Assembly: GCA_000830255.1 (NCBI GenBank)
Contig: JQIT01000004.1
Coordinates: 62,001-126,000 of the forward strand
Source: Sulfuricurvum sp. PC08-66
GTDB taxonomy: Bacteria > Campylobacterota > Campylobacteria > Campylobacterales > Sulfurimonadaceae
Direction of reading: 5' to 3'
Length of the DNA: 64,000 bases
In this document: one piece after another, positions 63,355-64,000 of the stretch
Layout: every line of letters begins with the position of its first letter
Numbering within the stretch: position 1 is the first letter of the stretch
Made by a program: the position numbers and the translations under genes
The notes under the pieces: model-generated
Told to the model about the DNA's origin: nothing
Database searches by the model: none
What the model saw: the letters and a program-made list of their open reading frames with translations, nothing else

Positions 63355-64000
63355 ATGGACGCAACGCTTTTTGCGCAAATTGACAAACAAATACACCACG
63401 CCGCCTCCAAATTCAAAACCCTGCAAGTTGCCATCGACGCCCCCTCTTTGCAACTGCAATATGCACTCAAATCTGAACAACGTTTCCACTCTGCAAGTGC
63501 AGGCAAACTTATGACATCGGTGCTCATCATGCGAGCGGTGGAGCGTGGCAAAACGACCCTAGAGACCAAAGTGACCAGCATTTTAGGTACGCGCAGGGTC
63601 GAGGGACTTTTCCTCTACAAAGGCATCGATTATGCAACAAAAGTGACCCTAGAACACCTCCTAAGCCACACCTCAGGGGTCAACGACTACTTCGCGGGCA
63701 AAAGCAACGTCAAGCCTACCTTTGTCAAAAGCCTCCTAACTAATAGCAACCATTTTTTTACCCCCGATGAGCTCATCGCCTACACACGCGACCACCAAAG
63801 CGCCGTAGGTCGCCCCAACGAGAAATTTTTCTACTCCGATACAGGGTATGTACTTTTGGGCTTGGTCATCGAGACCCTCTATGGCAAAAGTTTTGCCACC
63901 GTACTCAAAGAGGAGCTTTTCACACCGCTCAAAATGACCAACTCCTGCCTCTGTTTCTACGATGAGATGTTCGATGCCGATGCCTTGGCGCCTTTGCGCG
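63355..64000 (+). CDS. serine hydrolase, beta-lactamase fold (partial)
   Basis: 215 residues of a class C beta-lactamase/penicillin-binding-like hydrolase, cut by the right edge. It opens at an ATG with AAAAGGTC upstream. Active-site Ser/Lys lie in SASAGKLM (SxxK) and the tyrosine block is FYSDTGYVLLG (YS-D in place of Y-x-N); LLSHTSGVNDYF is the typical family loop. There is no signal peptide, so it is probably cytoplasmic. Substrate unknown. Confidence 0.87.
   Translation, partial: MDATLFAQIDKQIHHAASKFKTLQVAIDAPSLQLQYALKSEQRFHSASAGKLMTSVLIMRAVERGKTTLETKVTSILGTRRVEGLFLYKGIDYATKVTLEHLLSHTSGVNDYFAGKSNVKPTFVKSLLTNSNHFFTPDELIAYTRDHQSAVGRPNEKFFYSDTGYVLLGLVIETLYGKSFATVLKEELFTPLKMTNSCLCFYDEMFDADALAPLR

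Noticed and set aside
1-64000. CRISPR arrays, tRNA and rRNA genes
   Set aside because: No regularly spaced direct repeats, cloverleaf or rRNA-like stretches seen in any gap; all gaps over 300 bases were read through (only 23.6-24.2 kb qualifies, apart from the RhuM area).

Overview
This 64 kb window is chromosome of a free-living, motile member of the Campylobacterota (the former Epsilonproteobacteria). The assignment rests on gene content and order. HobA, a DnaA partner known only from this phylum, sits in the order lysC-hobA-holB-folP. The flagellar run is folK-flhF-flhG-(small membrane gene)-fliA-fliM-fliY. The rpsO-flhA-DHH phosphoesterase neighbourhood and an aminofutalosine-deaminase-type hydrolase of the futalosine menaquinone route also fit. 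The gene content resembles free-living sulfur-oxidising relatives of Campylobacter and Helicobacter more than the host-associated genera; I cannot name a species. Most of the window is tightly packed, with start/stop overlaps and moderate GC content. Two stretches are visibly AT-rich and look acquired: about 24.0-27.6 kb and 45.1-46.6 kb. I found no tRNA, rRNA, CRISPR array or transposase.

Layout. 1-7 kb: an RlmI-like rRNA methyltransferase cut by the left edge, a membrane diguanylate cyclase, a DEAD-box helicase and small membrane or exported proteins. 7-15 kb (minus strand): aroQ, folK, flhF, flhG, a small membrane gene, fliA, fliM, fliY, a LOG-family protein and mnmA, read as one long flagellar/housekeeping run. 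15-23.6 kb: aminofutalosine deaminase-like hydrolase, a periplasmic ankyrin lipoprotein, a rhodanese, then folP-holB-hobA-lysC, rppH and hemW. 23.6-27.6 kb: AT-rich island with a GHKL-ATPase/PD-(D/E)XK protein facing a C5-cytosine methyltransferase, plus a divergent small HTH protein; this reads as an unusual ATPase-type restriction-modification or defence cassette.

27.7-33.5 kb: a signalling block. A membrane GGDEF protein faces a three-gene operon of a LamB-type sugar porin, a ribose-type periplasmic binding protein and a GGDEF-EAL membrane protein. No ABC permease or ATPase is present, so the simplest reading is a sugar sensor feeding c-di-GMP rather than a transporter. 33.6-36 kb: feoAB with a Fur-box-like site. 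36-45 kb: a DnaQ-type exonuclease, an EAL protein, phosphomannomutase, pyrC, a two-component pair, an ExbBD pair, a DUF475 membrane protein and a cyclic-nucleotide-binding protein.

45-50 kb: eroded RhuM genes with a coiled-coil membrane protein, then dnaK and grpE (hrcA is not next to them; an HspR/HAIR-like element lies upstream of grpE) and rpsO. 50-56 kb: an Rrf2 regulator overlapping flhA, a DHH phosphoesterase, and a split aerotaxis-like pair (PAS protein plus CZB-containing transducer) followed by two tiny genes. 56-64 kb: an alpha/beta hydrolase, priA (apparently starting at an ATT codon), a NifX-like protein with a His-rich tail, a YeeE/TsuA-type sulfur transporter, an SRPBCC protein, ispG, and a serine hydrolase cut by the right edge. 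Five c-di-GMP enzymes or candidates and many flagellar/chemotaxis genes point to a cell that tunes motility and attachment to redox, sugar and metal cues.
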